A DNA stretch of 64,000 nt from Saprospiraceae bacterium (GCA_016717265.1 JADKFX010000001.1:868001-932000), one strand, 5' to 3'. Shown: positions 1 to 8,666, numbered from the stretch's first letter. The notes: generated by a model not told the origin, from the letters alone. Translations and numbers: made by a program.

Positions 1-1281
1 CAATTGAATATTGCCACTTTCAACCTGTGTCATATCTAGCATTTCTCCAGTAATTTTTAATAGTCGATGAGCATCCTCTTTTATACTTTCTAATAAATTT
101 TTCTGTTCTGGATTTAATATTCCAATTTGTTCATTTTCTAATAATTGTAAACTCATTTTAATAGCTGCTATAGGAGTTTTAAATTCATGCGAAACCGTAG
201 CCATAAAGTGGGTTTTTGCAGAGTCTAACTCTTTAAAAGGTGTAATATTTTTTAACAGAATAACATGTCCAATATGTTTTGATACCAATTCTCCAGTAGG
301 TATAATCGAAATTTCAATGATTTCTTTATCAAAATAGCTTTCCTTATTATCTGCAAATATTTTGAGTGATTTTTCTATGACCTTAATTTGCGGCAGTTCT
401 GTTGAAATGAGTTCCTTCATGAGAGATCGAATTAAGTCATTTACAAGAGCAAGGTCTTTAGCATTTTTTCCAATAATTTGATCTGGTTTTAATCCTATTA
501 TTTTAATTGCTTCATCATTCGCAAATAAAATTACTTTATTTTCATCTAATCCAATTACTGGATCATGCATTTTGTTTATTAATGTTTCAATTCGTTTCTT
601 TTCAAATAGTATTTTCGAAAGTTTACTATTTTCATATTCCTGTAATTTTTGAGTCATTACATTAAAAGCATTTGCAAGCTCACCAAATTCATTATGCCCT
701 TCAAAACCAACCCGTTTTGTATAGTTTTTTGCAGCAACTTGTTTAATACTTTCTGTCAATTCCTGAATAGGATTTGCTATATTTCCAGGTAGGTTAACTA
801 ATAATATAAATGCAATCAGAAAACATAAAGTCCCGATTAAAGGAATCCACCAGGCAGCTAGTTTTGCAGTTTCCTTTGCAACATTACTTTTTCGTTCAAT
901 AGCCTGCATATTTAGAAGCATAATATCTGTCAAATCTTTGCGGATGGAACGGTATAATACTGGATCCTGAGGATTTTTAACCAGGCGATTAAAATCCATG
1001 GATAGTTTATTAGTCAATTCTTCCTCACCAATTTCAGTAATATTATTTTGTTGTAATGCAAGATGTTTGGTAAATGTTTTAATCACTATGGAGTCCTTAA
1101 GATCTTCATCAAGTGAAAGGAGCATGCTCCGGGTATACTCCAGGGTATTATAATTTGCAACTAAAATATTTTGGGTATCCTTATTCAAAACAGTTATCGA
1201 CAAGGTACCAAGAGCTGCAAGTAATATGATAAGTATGAATAGCAATCCTACGCCCAGGGTTAATTTAGCTTTTATTTTCAT
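1..1281 (-). CDS. Sensor histidine kinase of the kdp cluster, C-terminus cut by window start
   Basis: I read this open frame on the minus strand from an ATG at 1281 to the window edge, 427 codons without a stop. It begins with a membrane segment (LLFILIILLAALGTLSI), followed by an extracytoplasmic stretch of about 130 residues, a second membrane segment near residue 165, a HAMP-like linker (NPIQELTESIKQVAAKN), a PAS-like region and a HisKA phosphoacceptor motif (FMATVSHEFKTPIAAIK). The ATPase domain must lie outside the window. Its start overlaps the stop of the upstream KdpD-domain gene by four bases (ATGA), so the two are translationally coupled. In E. coli both functions sit in one KdpD protein, so I infer that this kinase is the catalytic half of a split KdpD. 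Its partner is probably the NtrC-type regulator at 8667-10019. Confidence 0.85.
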   Translation of the reverse strand, partial: MKIKAKLTLGVGLLFILIILLAALGTLSITVLNKDTQNILVANYNTLEYTRSMLLSLDEDLKDSIVIKTFTKHLALQQNNITEIGEEELTNKLSMDFNRLVKNPQDPVLYRSIRKDLTDIMLLNMQAIERKSNVAKETAKLAAWWIPLIGTLCFLIAFILLVNLPGNIANPIQELTESIKQVAAKNYTKRVGFEGHNEFGELANAFNVMTQKLQEYENSKLSKILFEKKRIETLINKMHDPVIGLDENKVILFANDEAIKIIGLKPDQIIGKNAKDLALVNDLIRSLMKELISTELPQIKVIEKSLKIFADNKESYFDKEIIEISIIPTGELVSKHIGHVILLKNITPFKELDSAKTHFMATVSHEFKTPIAAIKMSLQLLENEQIGILNPEQKNLLESIKEDAHRLLKITGEMLDMTQVESGNIQL

Positions 1282-2402
1282 GACAATATGATAATATCAA
1301 CATCCAATGACTTTAATTTTTTCAAGAGTTCATTAAAAGTATTTGTAGCTAATATGAATGCAAATAAGTTTAAATGAGGTTTGCCAATACAAATTGTTGT
1401 AATTTCCAGTGTTTCAGCAATTTCAGCTATTTCTTTAGCTACACTTTTCCCTTCTTTTTTAATAATTTCACCACCTAATTCTGTAGCAAGTTTAAAGTTA
1501 TTGATAAGATATCTTTGCTTGTCTAATGGTATATTATTCGGACTTTCCTTAGGCGTTTGTACAAAAAGAAGATACCATTTACAGTTATAATAATTTGCGA
1601 GTCTTGCTGTTTTACGGATAATTTCTTTTGCTGTTTTTTCATTGCTGCTAATACAAGCTAGAAATCGTTCATGCCTTAAAGCAACATTTCTTGGAATTTC
1701 TTTTTCTACTTTTCTTTCTACTTGGGTAGCAACCTCTTTTAATGCGAGTTCCCGGAGTTGTAATATGTGTTCAGACTTAAAGAAATTATTAAGAGCCATT
1801 TCAATTTTTTCCGCCTGATAAATTTTTCCTTCTTTTAAGCGAGAGATCAATTCATCTGCGGTTAAATCAATGTTCACTACTTCATCTGCCTGAGCAATGA
1901 TATTGTCGGGTACTCTTTCTTTAACCTCAACACCCGTTATTTTTTTAACTTCTTCATTCAAACTTTCAATATGCTGAATGTTGATTGCTGAAATTACATT
2001 GATACCTGCTGAAAGAATTTCAAGTACATCCTTCCACCGTTTTTCATTTTTACTCCCTTCAATATTTGTATGTGCTAATTCATCCACAATTACAACTTCC
2101 GGCCTTAGATTAATTACAGCTTGTACATCTAACTCTTCCAATTCCTTTCCTTTGTAAAAAAGTTTTCTACGTGGAATAACCGGAAGTCCCTCTAGTAAAT
2201 CATGAGTTTCTTTGCGATTGTGTGTTTCTATGTAACCAATTTTTACATCAATCCCATTTTTTAAAAGGGATTGTGCTTCTTGTAACATCCGATATGTTTT
2301 TCCAACACCGGCACTCATGCCAATATAGATTTTAAATTTTCCCCGCCTTGATTTTTTAATCAAGTCGAGAAAATGTTGAACAGAAGTTTCTTTTTCAGTC
2401 AT
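1278..2402 (-). CDS. kdpD: KdpD-type N-terminal sensor domain protein with USP domain, without kinase
   Basis: The protein has the KdpD N-terminal domain with a Walker A-like motif (GMSAGVGKTYRML, about residues 28-40) and a Walker B-like DELAHTN. A universal-stress-protein-like domain starts near residue 245 (RFLACISSN) and the protein ends there. No membrane segments, HisKA or ATPase domain are present, so at 374 residues it matches only the cytoplasmic input part of the roughly 900-residue E. coli KdpD. The family senses potassium limitation and turgor. I start it at the ATG at 2402, which shares one base with the porin stop (TGATG); a TTG one codon upstream is the alternative. The separate kinase follows with a four-base overlap. 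The two are likely co-translated and may form one sensor complex. Confidence 0.88.
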   Translation of the reverse strand: MTEKETSVQHFLDLIKKSRRGKFKIYIGMSAGVGKTYRMLQEAQSLLKNGIDVKIGYIETHNRKETHDLLEGLPVIPRRKLFYKGKELEELDVQAVINLRPEVVIVDELAHTNIEGSKNEKRWKDVLEILSAGINVISAINIQHIESLNEEVKKITGVEVKERVPDNIIAQADEVVNIDLTADELISRLKEGKIYQAEKIEMALNNFFKSEHILQLRELALKEVATQVERKVEKEIPRNVALRHERFLACISSNEKTAKEIIRKTARLANYYNCKWYLLFVQTPKESPNNIPLDKQRYLINNFKLATELGGEIIKKEGKSVAKEIAEIAETLEITTICIGKPHLNLFAFILATNTFNELLKKLKSLDVDIIILS

Positions 2403-3478
2403 CAAAATGAAATCGCAAGAGATGAAGTCACAAAGATATTCGATTGTGTTGCTTCACCTTCTTTATTGAATATTTTATCTTTGCTATTTAGAGCTCTTCC
2501 TTCAATTCTCCAGTTTGCATTCTCTCTTAATTTGTAATCTAAATTAAGTGAATAAGCGGTAGTTTGAAAACCATTTTCGGTTCCACTGGCAATAATTACT
2601 CCATTTTCATCTTTGTAATATTCTCCTCTGGCAGAAATACTCCATTGCTCATTTAAATTAAGTTTAACGATAAGCACTGGACTGATCCAATTGTTGAATT
2701 CATTTTTGTTCTCTGTTTTCTCTTCCATCCCATAATCAAAACCTGCGGTAACGTGAAAATTGTCTGTGAGGTGAAATATACCATAGAAATTATGAAAATA
2801 ACGAATTTGTTTTGCAGTATCTGCTTTTTCATTTCCGAAAAATGTACTGTAGTTTAAAGTGACTTTTGAATTAGGAGTGAAACTTATTTGGGTTCCGAAG
2901 GCAGGGCTATTATTCCCATCAGGTCGTTGAATATGTTGCCAACCATTGAGAATTAATCCACTAAAAAACCATTTGCTATTATCGGTTGTGTACGAAATTT
3001 TAGCCCCACTTTCATAATAGGGTGTATTGTCTGCGAGTAGACTTCTTGTCAAACTCCAACAATCTTTTGAAACGGCACTTTCAAAGCCAATATGCGAAGC
3101 AAATATTCCTGCATCAAGCCATATATTTTTCTTGTTGCAAAGCTTAATTCCTGCATTGGCTTCGTAAATATTTTTTAGTACTCCGGGTTCTGCCGTATAA
3201 TTGGAGTTTATGTAGGTGCCAGCTGCAAGTGCAAGATTCGCACGGGTTCTATCTGAATTATATGCAGCTTTAATATACCCAAGATTAAGGTTAAATTCAT
3301 TGTGGCGGTTATGACTGTAAAAGAATGCAGGACGATTGTGGTCAGCTGGTTTATTAAAGTCATAAGAATAATAAACTTCTGCATATCCGCTAAAGCTTAA
3401 ATTTGATTTTGAACTGTCTATTTGTGCAAATCCAATATTTGCAATGAGGAACATTAATGGTAAAATAGTATTTTTCAT
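2402..3478 (-). CDS. Outer-membrane beta-barrel porin of the kdp operon (BBP2-like)
   Basis: This 358-residue protein has a signal peptide ending near FAQ (residue 19) and then the start of a barrel rich in alternating aromatic strands (FSGYAEVYYSYDFNKP, a pattern I associate with the BBP2 family of putative porins). It ends in a typical outer-membrane terminal strand (SSLAISF). It sits between kdpC (8-base gap) and the kdpD-domain gene (one-base overlap), so it belongs to the potassium operon. I infer that it lets potassium or another ion cross the outer membrane when the operon is on. Such porins in kdp operons are, to my memory, common in Bacteroidota and absent from the E. coli operon. 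Substrate preference cannot be read from the sequence. Confidence 0.8.
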   Translation of the reverse strand: MKNTILPLMFLIANIGFAQIDSSKSNLSFSGYAEVYYSYDFNKPADHNRPAFFYSHNRHNEFNLNLGYIKAAYNSDRTRANLALAAGTYINSNYTAEPGVLKNIYEANAGIKLCNKKNIWLDAGIFASHIGFESAVSKDCWSLTRSLLADNTPYYESGAKISYTTDNSKWFFSGLILNGWQHIQRPDGNNSPAFGTQISFTPNSKVTLNYSTFFGNEKADTAKQIRYFHNFYGIFHLTDNFHVTAGFDYGMEEKTENKNEFNNWISPVLIVKLNLNEQWSISARGEYYKDENGVIIASGTENGFQTTAYSLNLDYKLRENANWRIEGRALNSKDKIFNKEGEATQSNIFVTSSLAISF

Positions 3479-3486
3479 TTTTTTGT

Positions 3487-4047
3487 TTATTTAAGATTGT
3501 CTAATGAAATATTTAATTTAAGAACGTTTATTTTTTCTGTACCGAATAAATTTAGAAATGGTTTTTCCGTTTTTTGTTGAATTAATAATAGTAAATCTTT
3601 TTCTGCAAGATTTCTGATTTTGGCAATCCGTGGCACCTGAATAAGTGCGGCTTGAACAGAAATGTTGGGATCTAGTCCGGCACCACTTGCTGTGACTAAA
3701 TCGGACGGAATCTGTGATTTGCTGATAGTTGGGTTATGTGCAAGGAAGCTATCAATTCTTCCTTGTACTTCTGCCAGATAATCAGGGTTGGAAGGTCCTT
3801 TGTTACTACCTCCTGAGCCAGCGGCATTGTAGCCAACAGCAGAAGGTCGGGAAGAAAAATATGCATTGTCAGAAAAATTTTGAGCAATGTTACTGTAAAA
3901 TGTTTTTCCATTGTGTTTTATGATTTCACCCTTCCCATTGTTTGGAGCGAATTGTGCGATACCATAAATTACAGTTGTATAAATTCCACTGAAAAAAATT
4001 AGAAACAGGAGCGTCAATTTTATTGCTGGAAGTATATTTGATTTCAT
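3487..4047 (-). CDS. kdpC: Potassium-transporting ATPase subunit KdpC
   Basis: KdpC is the single-span periplasmic subunit of the KdpFABC potassium pump and assists ATP-dependent uptake. The 186-residue protein has one N-terminal membrane helix (residues 8-28, LTLLFLIFFSGIYTTVIYG) followed by family motifs: YFSSRPSAVGYNAAGSGGSN, then DLVTASGAGLDPNIS, and a C-terminal helix region with LNLFG. Length agrees with the usual 190 residues. It follows kdpB by 45 bases and precedes the porin by 8 bases. The start is the ATG at 4047. Confidence 0.97.
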   Translation of the reverse strand: MKSNILPAIKLTLLFLIFFSGIYTTVIYGIAQFAPNNGKGEIIKHNGKTFYSNIAQNFSDNAYFSSRPSAVGYNAAGSGGSNKGPSNPDYLAEVQGRIDSFLAHNPTISKSQIPSDLVTASGAGLDPNISVQAALIQVPRIAKIRNLAEKDLLLLIQQKTEKPFLNLFGTEKINVLKLNISLDNLK

Positions 4048-4092
4048 TTTTTTGATTTTAGTTTGTGATTATTTTATGATGCATGGTTAAAT

Positions 4093-6129
4093 TTAAACAA
4101 ATAGAGCAACCAATAAATCAATAATTTTTATTCCGATGAAAGGAATGATTACACCACCCAAACCATAAATGAATAAATTTCTTCGAAGCAATGCTGAAGC
4201 TCCGATGGGTTTGTACGAAACACCTTTCAGGGCAAGTGGAATTAATATTGGAATAATTATAGCATTAAAAATAATGGCAGATAGAATAGCACTTTCCGGA
4301 CTGTGTAGTTTCATAATATTTAATCCTCCAAGCGCAGGAATGGAGGCAATAAACAAAGCTGGTACGATTGCAAAATATTTAGCCACATCATTTGCAATGG
4401 AGAAGGTAGTAAGTGTACCGCGAGTCATTAAAAGTTGTTTGCCAATTTCAACGATCTCTATCAACTTTGTCGGGTCATTATCTAAATCAACCATATTTCC
4501 AGCTTCTTTTGCTGCTTGCGTTCCACTATTCATTGCAACGCCTACATCTGCCTGTGCCAGAGCTGGGGCATCATTGGTTCCATCACCCATCATCACTACT
4601 AATCGGCCTTCATTTTGTTCTTTGCGGATGTAATTCATTTTATCTTCAGGTTTGGCTTCTGCAATATAATCATCAACACCTGCTTTCTCTGCGATGAATT
4701 TGGCTGTGAGTGGGTTGTCACCTGTCACCATCACGGTTTTGATTCCCATTTTGCGAAGACGTTCAAAACGTTCATGAATTCCCGTTTTGATTATATCCTG
4801 TAGTTCTATTACGCCGATAACTTTTTCATTTTCACAAACTACAAGCGGAGTGCCACCATTACTAGAAATTGTTTTTACTTGTTCTGCAGTATCCATCGGA
4901 AAGCTATTACCATTTTTTTCTGAAAGTGTTCTTATAGCATCAGATGCGCCTTTTCGGATCCGGGTGTTTTCAAAATCAATACCACTGCTTCTTGTTTCGG
5001 CAGTGAATTTTATGAAAGTTGGATTTTCAATATTGAAATTGTGAGGATTTATACCTGCTAATTCAATAATTGATTTTCCTTCAGGTGTATCATCGCTCAT
5101 GGAACTCAAAACAGTACATTTGATAAAATGCTTTTCGTCTATTCCTTTAGCTGGATAAAAATGTGTCGCCTTTCGGTTTCCGATAGTTATCGTACCAGTT
5201 TTGTCTAATAATAATACATCAATGTCACCCGCGGTTTCAACTGCTTTTCCACTTTTAGTTATTACATTGGCTCGCAATGCTCTGTCCATCCCGGCAATTC
5301 CTATTGCGGAAAGAAGGCCTCCAATAGTTGTTGGGATTAAACAAACAAAAAGTGAAATAAATGCTGCAATTGTAATCGGTGTGTTTGCATAATCAGCAAA
5401 TGGCTTTAAAGTAATGCATACAATAATGAATACTAATGTAAAACCTGCTAATAAAATGGTGAGTGCTATTTCGTTTGGAGTTTTTTGACGTGATGCACCT
5501 TCAACCAAAGCAATCATTTTGTCCAAAAAACTTTCTCCAGGTTCTGTTGTAACACGGACAGTGATTTTATCACTCAAAACTTTTGTGCCACCTGTTACGG
5601 AACTTTTATCACCTCCCGCTTCTCGAATGACTGGTGCACTTTCACCAGTGATAGCACTTTCATCAATGGTAGCAAGACCTTCAATAATTTCTCCATCTGT
5701 AGGAATTATATCTCCAGTTTCACAAAAAAACAAGTCGCCCTTTTTCAATAAAGAAGATGGAACAATTTGAACTTCATTTGATTGAAATTTTCCTACAGCA
5801 CTCATTTTTTTTGCGGGTGTCTCTTCCCTGGTTTTTCGCAAACTGTCTGCTTGGGCCTTTCCCCTTGCTTCTGCAATTGCTTCAGCAAAATTTGCAAAGA
5901 GTAAAGTAAGTAACAAAACAAGGAATACCGTAAAGTTGTAAAGTAAGCTTCCTTGAGCTGCTTCACCAGTTAGGATCCAGATACAAACAATAAACATAAC
6001 AGCGGTTCCAATTTCGACTGTAAACATCACAGGATTCCGGAACATTATTTTAGGATTGAGTTTCACAAAAGACTGTTTTAATGCTTCATTCACTAAGTCT
6101 TTTTGAAATATGGATGTATTTTTAATCAT
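4093..6129 (-). CDS. kdpB: Potassium-transporting ATPase ATP-binding subunit KdpB
   Basis: KdpB is the P-type ATPase subunit that hydrolyses ATP to drive potassium import through KdpA. All P-type signatures are visible: the TGESAPV actuator loop, the phosphorylation motif DKTGT (about residue 307), MVTGDNPLTAKFIAEKAG, and GDGTNDAPALAQADVGVAM in the hinge. Membrane helices flank these cytoplasmic domains. At 678 residues it is the normal family length. It starts nine bases after the kdpA stop, and kdpC follows. No inactivating change is seen. Confidence 0.98.
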   Translation of the reverse strand: MIKNTSIFQKDLVNEALKQSFVKLNPKIMFRNPVMFTVEIGTAVMFIVCIWILTGEAAQGSLLYNFTVFLVLLLTLLFANFAEAIAEARGKAQADSLRKTREETPAKKMSAVGKFQSNEVQIVPSSLLKKGDLFFCETGDIIPTDGEIIEGLATIDESAITGESAPVIREAGGDKSSVTGGTKVLSDKITVRVTTEPGESFLDKMIALVEGASRQKTPNEIALTILLAGFTLVFIIVCITLKPFADYANTPITIAAFISLFVCLIPTTIGGLLSAIGIAGMDRALRANVITKSGKAVETAGDIDVLLLDKTGTITIGNRKATHFYPAKGIDEKHFIKCTVLSSMSDDTPEGKSIIELAGINPHNFNIENPTFIKFTAETRSSGIDFENTRIRKGASDAIRTLSEKNGNSFPMDTAEQVKTISSNGGTPLVVCENEKVIGVIELQDIIKTGIHERFERLRKMGIKTVMVTGDNPLTAKFIAEKAGVDDYIAEAKPEDKMNYIRKEQNEGRLVVMMGDGTNDAPALAQADVGVAMNSGTQAAKEAGNMVDLDNDPTKLIEIVEIGKQLLMTRGTLTTFSIANDVAKYFAIVPALFIASIPALGGLNIMKLHSPESAILSAIIFNAIIIPILIPLALKGVSYKPIGASALLRRNLFIYGLGGVIIPFIGIKIIDLLVALFV

Positions 6130-6138
6130 TTTATTTAA

Positions 6139-7842
6139 TTATTTAATCATTGAGAAATATTCTGCGATAGGCCCTAGAGTAAGTACTGGGAAAAAAGCTA
6201 AACCCGCCACTAATGCAATTACTGCAAACACCATTAAACCAAAAGTTGCAGTATCGGTTTTTAATGTTCCATTACTTTCGGGTATGTATTTTTTACTTGC
6301 TAAAATACCAGCTATGGCTACAGGTCCAATAATTGGAATATAGCGGGCTAACAACATAACCAAACCACAAGCAATATTCCAAAATGGTGTATTGTCGCCT
6401 AAGCCTTCAAAACCACTACCATTGTTGGCGCTTGATGAAGTAAATTCGTATAACATTTCACTAAAGCCGTGATAACCAGGATTTGCTAACCAGGCTGCAT
6501 ATTCAGTTGGATTACCAGCATACAAGAAACTTGAAATAGCAGTTCCAGTAAGGATTAAAAATGGATGGAGTAAAGCAATCATCATGGCAATTTTCATTTC
6601 TTTTGCTTCTATCTTTTTGCCAAGAAATTCTGGAGTTCTACCAACCATTAAACCACTAATAAATACAGCCAGTATAATGAAGATGTAAAAATTTAAAAAG
6701 CCAACACCCACACCACCATAAAAACAATTTATCATCATGCCGAGTAATGCAAACATGCCTGTGAGGGGTGTCATACTATCATGCATTGCGTTCACAGAAC
6801 CATTGCTTGTACAGGTGGTTGTTATTGCCCAATATGCAGAAGCTGCAGAACCAAAACGTAATTCTTTACCCTCCATACTTCCATGCAGTTGATTTATTCC
6901 CATATTAGTAATAGCCGGGTTACCATTCATTTCATTTCTAATAGAGGGAATGACTAATAGCATAAACCCTAAGGTCATTACACCAAAAATTGTCCATGTC
7001 AATTTTCTTCTTTTCAATACATAACCCATAGCAAAAAGCATAGCAATTGGAATTAGGAATATGGAAATGGTTTCAATGATGTTGGTTAAATAATTTGGGT
7101 TTTCTAATGGATGTGATGAGTTGGGTCCGTAAAAACCACCCCCATTTGTACCCAATTGTTTGATCGCTACAAAACCGGCAACAGGTCCTCTGCTTACTTG
7201 TACTGTGTCGCCTTGCAGAGTCGTGATGGTGTCTTTGCCTTCAAAGGTCATTGGAGTGCCATTAAACAATAGTATAACAGCTACTATAAATGAAATTGGT
7301 AATAAAATTCTAGTACAACTTCTTACAAAGAAAGCATAAAAATTACCTAAAGTTTCTGTTGTGCGTTCCTTCATTGCTATAAATACTACAGCGCAAATAG
7401 CGATACCTGTACCGGCACTTATAAATTGCCAAAGCATTAGAATTAATTGCCCTAAATAGGATAGTCCACTTTCACCGGAATAGTGTTGCAGATTGGTATT
7501 CGTTACAAAACTCACAGCAGTATTAAAAGCTAAATCACCACCCATGGAAGGATTGCCATCAGGATTTAGTGGAAGCCAATTCATATTGGTAAGCACAAAC
7601 ATGCAGAGTAAAAACCAAAACAAATTAATGGTAAGTAATGTCACCAAATGTTGCTTCCAATTCATTTCTTTTAATGGGTCTATGTTGCTTAGTTTAAAAA
7701 ACAAATTGTCCAGAGGATTGAAAATTTTATCAGGCCATGTTTTTTCATTGCTGAAAATTTTTCCGATGTATTTACCTAAAGGTATTGCCAACAGCAGTAC
7801 TATTGTAAACATGAGGATTACTCCGAGAATTTCTGAATTCAT
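6139..7842 (-). CDS. kdpA: Potassium-transporting ATPase channel subunit KdpA
   Basis: KdpA is the potassium-selective channel-like subunit, descended from the SKT family. The 567-residue protein is made of about ten hydrophobic helices. It carries the four family filter regions: TNTNLQHYSGESGLSYL, GTNGGGFYGPNSSHPLENP, TTTCTSNGSVNAM and SSSANNGSGFEGLGDN. Length is slightly above the usual 557. The kdpF gene lies 128 bases upstream and kdpB 9 bases downstream, giving the order F-A-B-C. The start ATG at 7842 gives a hydrophobic N-terminus (MNSEILGVILMFTIV), as in the family. Confidence 0.98.
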   Translation of the reverse strand: MNSEILGVILMFTIVLLLAIPLGKYIGKIFSNEKTWPDKIFNPLDNLFFKLSNIDPLKEMNWKQHLVTLLTINLFWFLLCMFVLTNMNWLPLNPDGNPSMGGDLAFNTAVSFVTNTNLQHYSGESGLSYLGQLILMLWQFISAGTGIAICAVVFIAMKERTTETLGNFYAFFVRSCTRILLPISFIVAVILLFNGTPMTFEGKDTITTLQGDTVQVSRGPVAGFVAIKQLGTNGGGFYGPNSSHPLENPNYLTNIIETISIFLIPIAMLFAMGYVLKRRKLTWTIFGVMTLGFMLLVIPSIRNEMNGNPAITNMGINQLHGSMEGKELRFGSAASAYWAITTTCTSNGSVNAMHDSMTPLTGMFALLGMMINCFYGGVGVGFLNFYIFIILAVFISGLMVGRTPEFLGKKIEAKEMKIAMMIALLHPFLILTGTAISSFLYAGNPTEYAAWLANPGYHGFSEMLYEFTSSSANNGSGFEGLGDNTPFWNIACGLVMLLARYIPIIGPVAIAGILASKKYIPESNGTLKTDTATFGLMVFAVIALVAGLAFFPVLTLGPIAEYFSMIK

Positions 7843-7865
7843 TTTCCGAATTTGATATTTAGTGG

Positions 7866-7937
7866 TTAAACAATACTTTGGCCTCCTAATAAACGATATA
7901 GTGCACTGAACAAATAAAAATCATGGTTGGTGTCCAT
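7866..7937 (-). CDS. Possible 23-residue peptide between kdpF and kdpA
   Basis: A short open frame lies in the 128-base gap between kdpF and kdpA, starting with ATG at 7937 and ending in TAA at 7866. The peptide begins MDTNHDFYLF and ends LYRLLGGQSIV; it has no clear membrane helix or signal sequence. I do not recognise it. Its position in a compact operon, filling most of the gap, is the only support. It may be a translated leader for kdpA, or chance. Conservation across related kdp operons would decide. Confidence 0.25.
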   Translation of the reverse strand: MDTNHDFYLFSALYRLLGGQSIV

Positions 7938-7970
7938 ACAATGATATGTTTTATTTTTGGCCACTTGATT

Positions 7971-8048
7971 TTAAAATTTTTCGGGTTTTAGCAAAACATA
8001 ACACATGTATGCGAATACTCCGATTGCGACAATAAATAATGCTAACAT
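7971..8048 (-). CDS. kdpF: Potassium-transporting ATPase small subunit KdpF
   Basis: This 25-residue peptide is one hydrophobic helix (LALFIVAIGVFAYMCYVLL) followed by KPEKF, matching the usual KdpF ending (Y-x-L-L-x-P-E-x-F). KdpF is a single-span subunit that stabilises the KdpABC complex in the inner membrane. It starts with ATG at 8048 and ends in TAA at 7971. It sits immediately upstream of kdpA in the same direction, as expected. It falls below the length limit of most gene callers, so it would often be missed. Confidence 0.9.
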   Translation of the reverse strand: MLALFIVAIGVFAYMCYVLLKPEKF

Positions 8049-8053
8049 ATTTT

Positions 8054-8137
8054 TTAAATTTTTTCAAAGAAGTTAATGGTTTTATAAAATAGTACAAAGC
8101 ATAACACTCCGACAACTGTGAGGATTCCTGTGATCAT
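8054..8137 (-). CDS. Putative 27-residue single-span membrane peptide upstream of kdpF
   Basis: An ATG at 8137 opens a 27-codon frame ending in TAA at 8054, five bases before the kdpF start. The peptide is a single hydrophobic helix (GILTVVGVLCFVLFY) followed by a short charged tail (KTINFFEKI). It looks like a second KdpF-sized membrane peptide. I do not know a named family for it. Tight spacing to kdpF, same direction and the clean helix-plus-tail design support a real gene. It could be an extra small subunit or regulator of the pump. Confidence 0.5.
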   Translation of the reverse strand: MITGILTVVGVLCFVLFYKTINFFEKI

Positions 8138-8199
8138 GGTTAATAATTTTGATAAGTTTATTTTTTGTTTTATAAATTATAATGGATTGTCGACATTTA

Positions 8200-8223
8200 G
8201 GAATATGATTGTTGTCATATTCC
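8200..8223 (-). promoter_or_regulatory. Perfect 9-bp hairpin at the end of the small helical gene
   Basis: The arms GGAATATGA and TCATATTCC pair perfectly around a six-base loop. The first arm (minus strand) contains the last two codons and the TGA stop of the gene at 8215-8499. No T-run follows, so it is not a standard intrinsic terminator. It could be an mRNA-processing or attenuation hairpin that separates expression of the first gene from the kdp genes downstream. Confidence 0.4.
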
Positions 8224-8499
8224 AGATGCATGGATCTGTTTTTGATATTCTGAATGCAATGATTCGGGAAAGAGATTTGTAAACATACAATGATGAATTT
8301 CCATGAAGCTTGAAACAGAAAACACATAAATATTTGATATTGCGTTTTTAACTTCGGAAGTACCTTTGTTGAAAATATCTTCAGTTATTTGCAGATAACG
8401 CCTTGCTTTTTTAATATTCCCTTTCTGAATTAACCAGTTTGTTACATCCGCTAATCGTTGTACTTGTTTATAAATGTTAGGTATTGCTTTTGCTTTCAT
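8215..8499 (-). CDS. Small conserved helical protein at the head of the kdp operon
   Basis: This 94-residue protein is all-helical in appearance, with no signal peptide or membrane span. It has a regular hydrophobic pattern (VQRLADVTNWLIQKGNIKKA) and a region NAISNIYVFSVSSFMEIHHC. It ends LHSEYQKQIHASGI. I recall similar small proteins at the start of kdp operons in Bacteroidota (possibly the DUF7674 group), but this is memory and was not checked. It lies 77 bases upstream of the two membrane peptides and is the first gene after the sigma-54 regulator. I infer a cytosolic accessory or regulatory role in potassium starvation; no enzymatic motif is visible. Confidence 0.7.
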   Translation of the reverse strand: MKAKAIPNIYKQVQRLADVTNWLIQKGNIKKARRYLQITEDIFNKGTSEVKNAISNIYVFSVSSFMEIHHCMFTNLFPESLHSEYQKQIHASGI

Positions 8500-8620
8500 T
8501 TTGAAATTTTTATTGAGTATGCCAATATTATTTCAAATTGCAATCCACAATTAAATTAATACTATTAACTTAAAGAAAATCAAGTAGTTAAATGGATTCG
8601 TGGGAATTTGAATAGGAATA

Positions 8621-8643
8621 AACCCTTTCATTTTGACAGGGTT
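8621..8643 (-). terminator. Weak inverted repeat between the response regulator and the kdp operon
   Basis: AACCCT at 8621-8626 and AGGGTT at 8638-8643 form a six-pair stem with an 11-base loop, 24 bases after the stop of the response-regulator gene. On the minus strand the stem is followed by TATTCC, only weakly T-rich. It may end transcription of the regulator ahead of the kdp operon, or be part of the operon's control region. Confidence 0.35.
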
Positions 8644-8666
8644 GGCACTATCATTTTGCTATGGTA

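Noticed and set aside
8082..8327. 81-residue frame on the minus strand overlapping the small helical gene and the kdp membrane peptide
   Set aside because: It lies in another frame of better genes and has no coding character of its own.
8533..8550. TGTGGATTGCAATTTGA on the minus strand as a -24/-12 site for kdp
   Set aside because: The -12 dinucleotide is GA rather than GC and the -24 block does not match; too weak to call.
8642..8661. Sigma-54-like sequence TTGGCAC...TTTTGC near the kdp operon
   Set aside because: GG and GC are 12 bases apart instead of 10, and it points (plus strand) into the end of the regulator gene, away from the operon.
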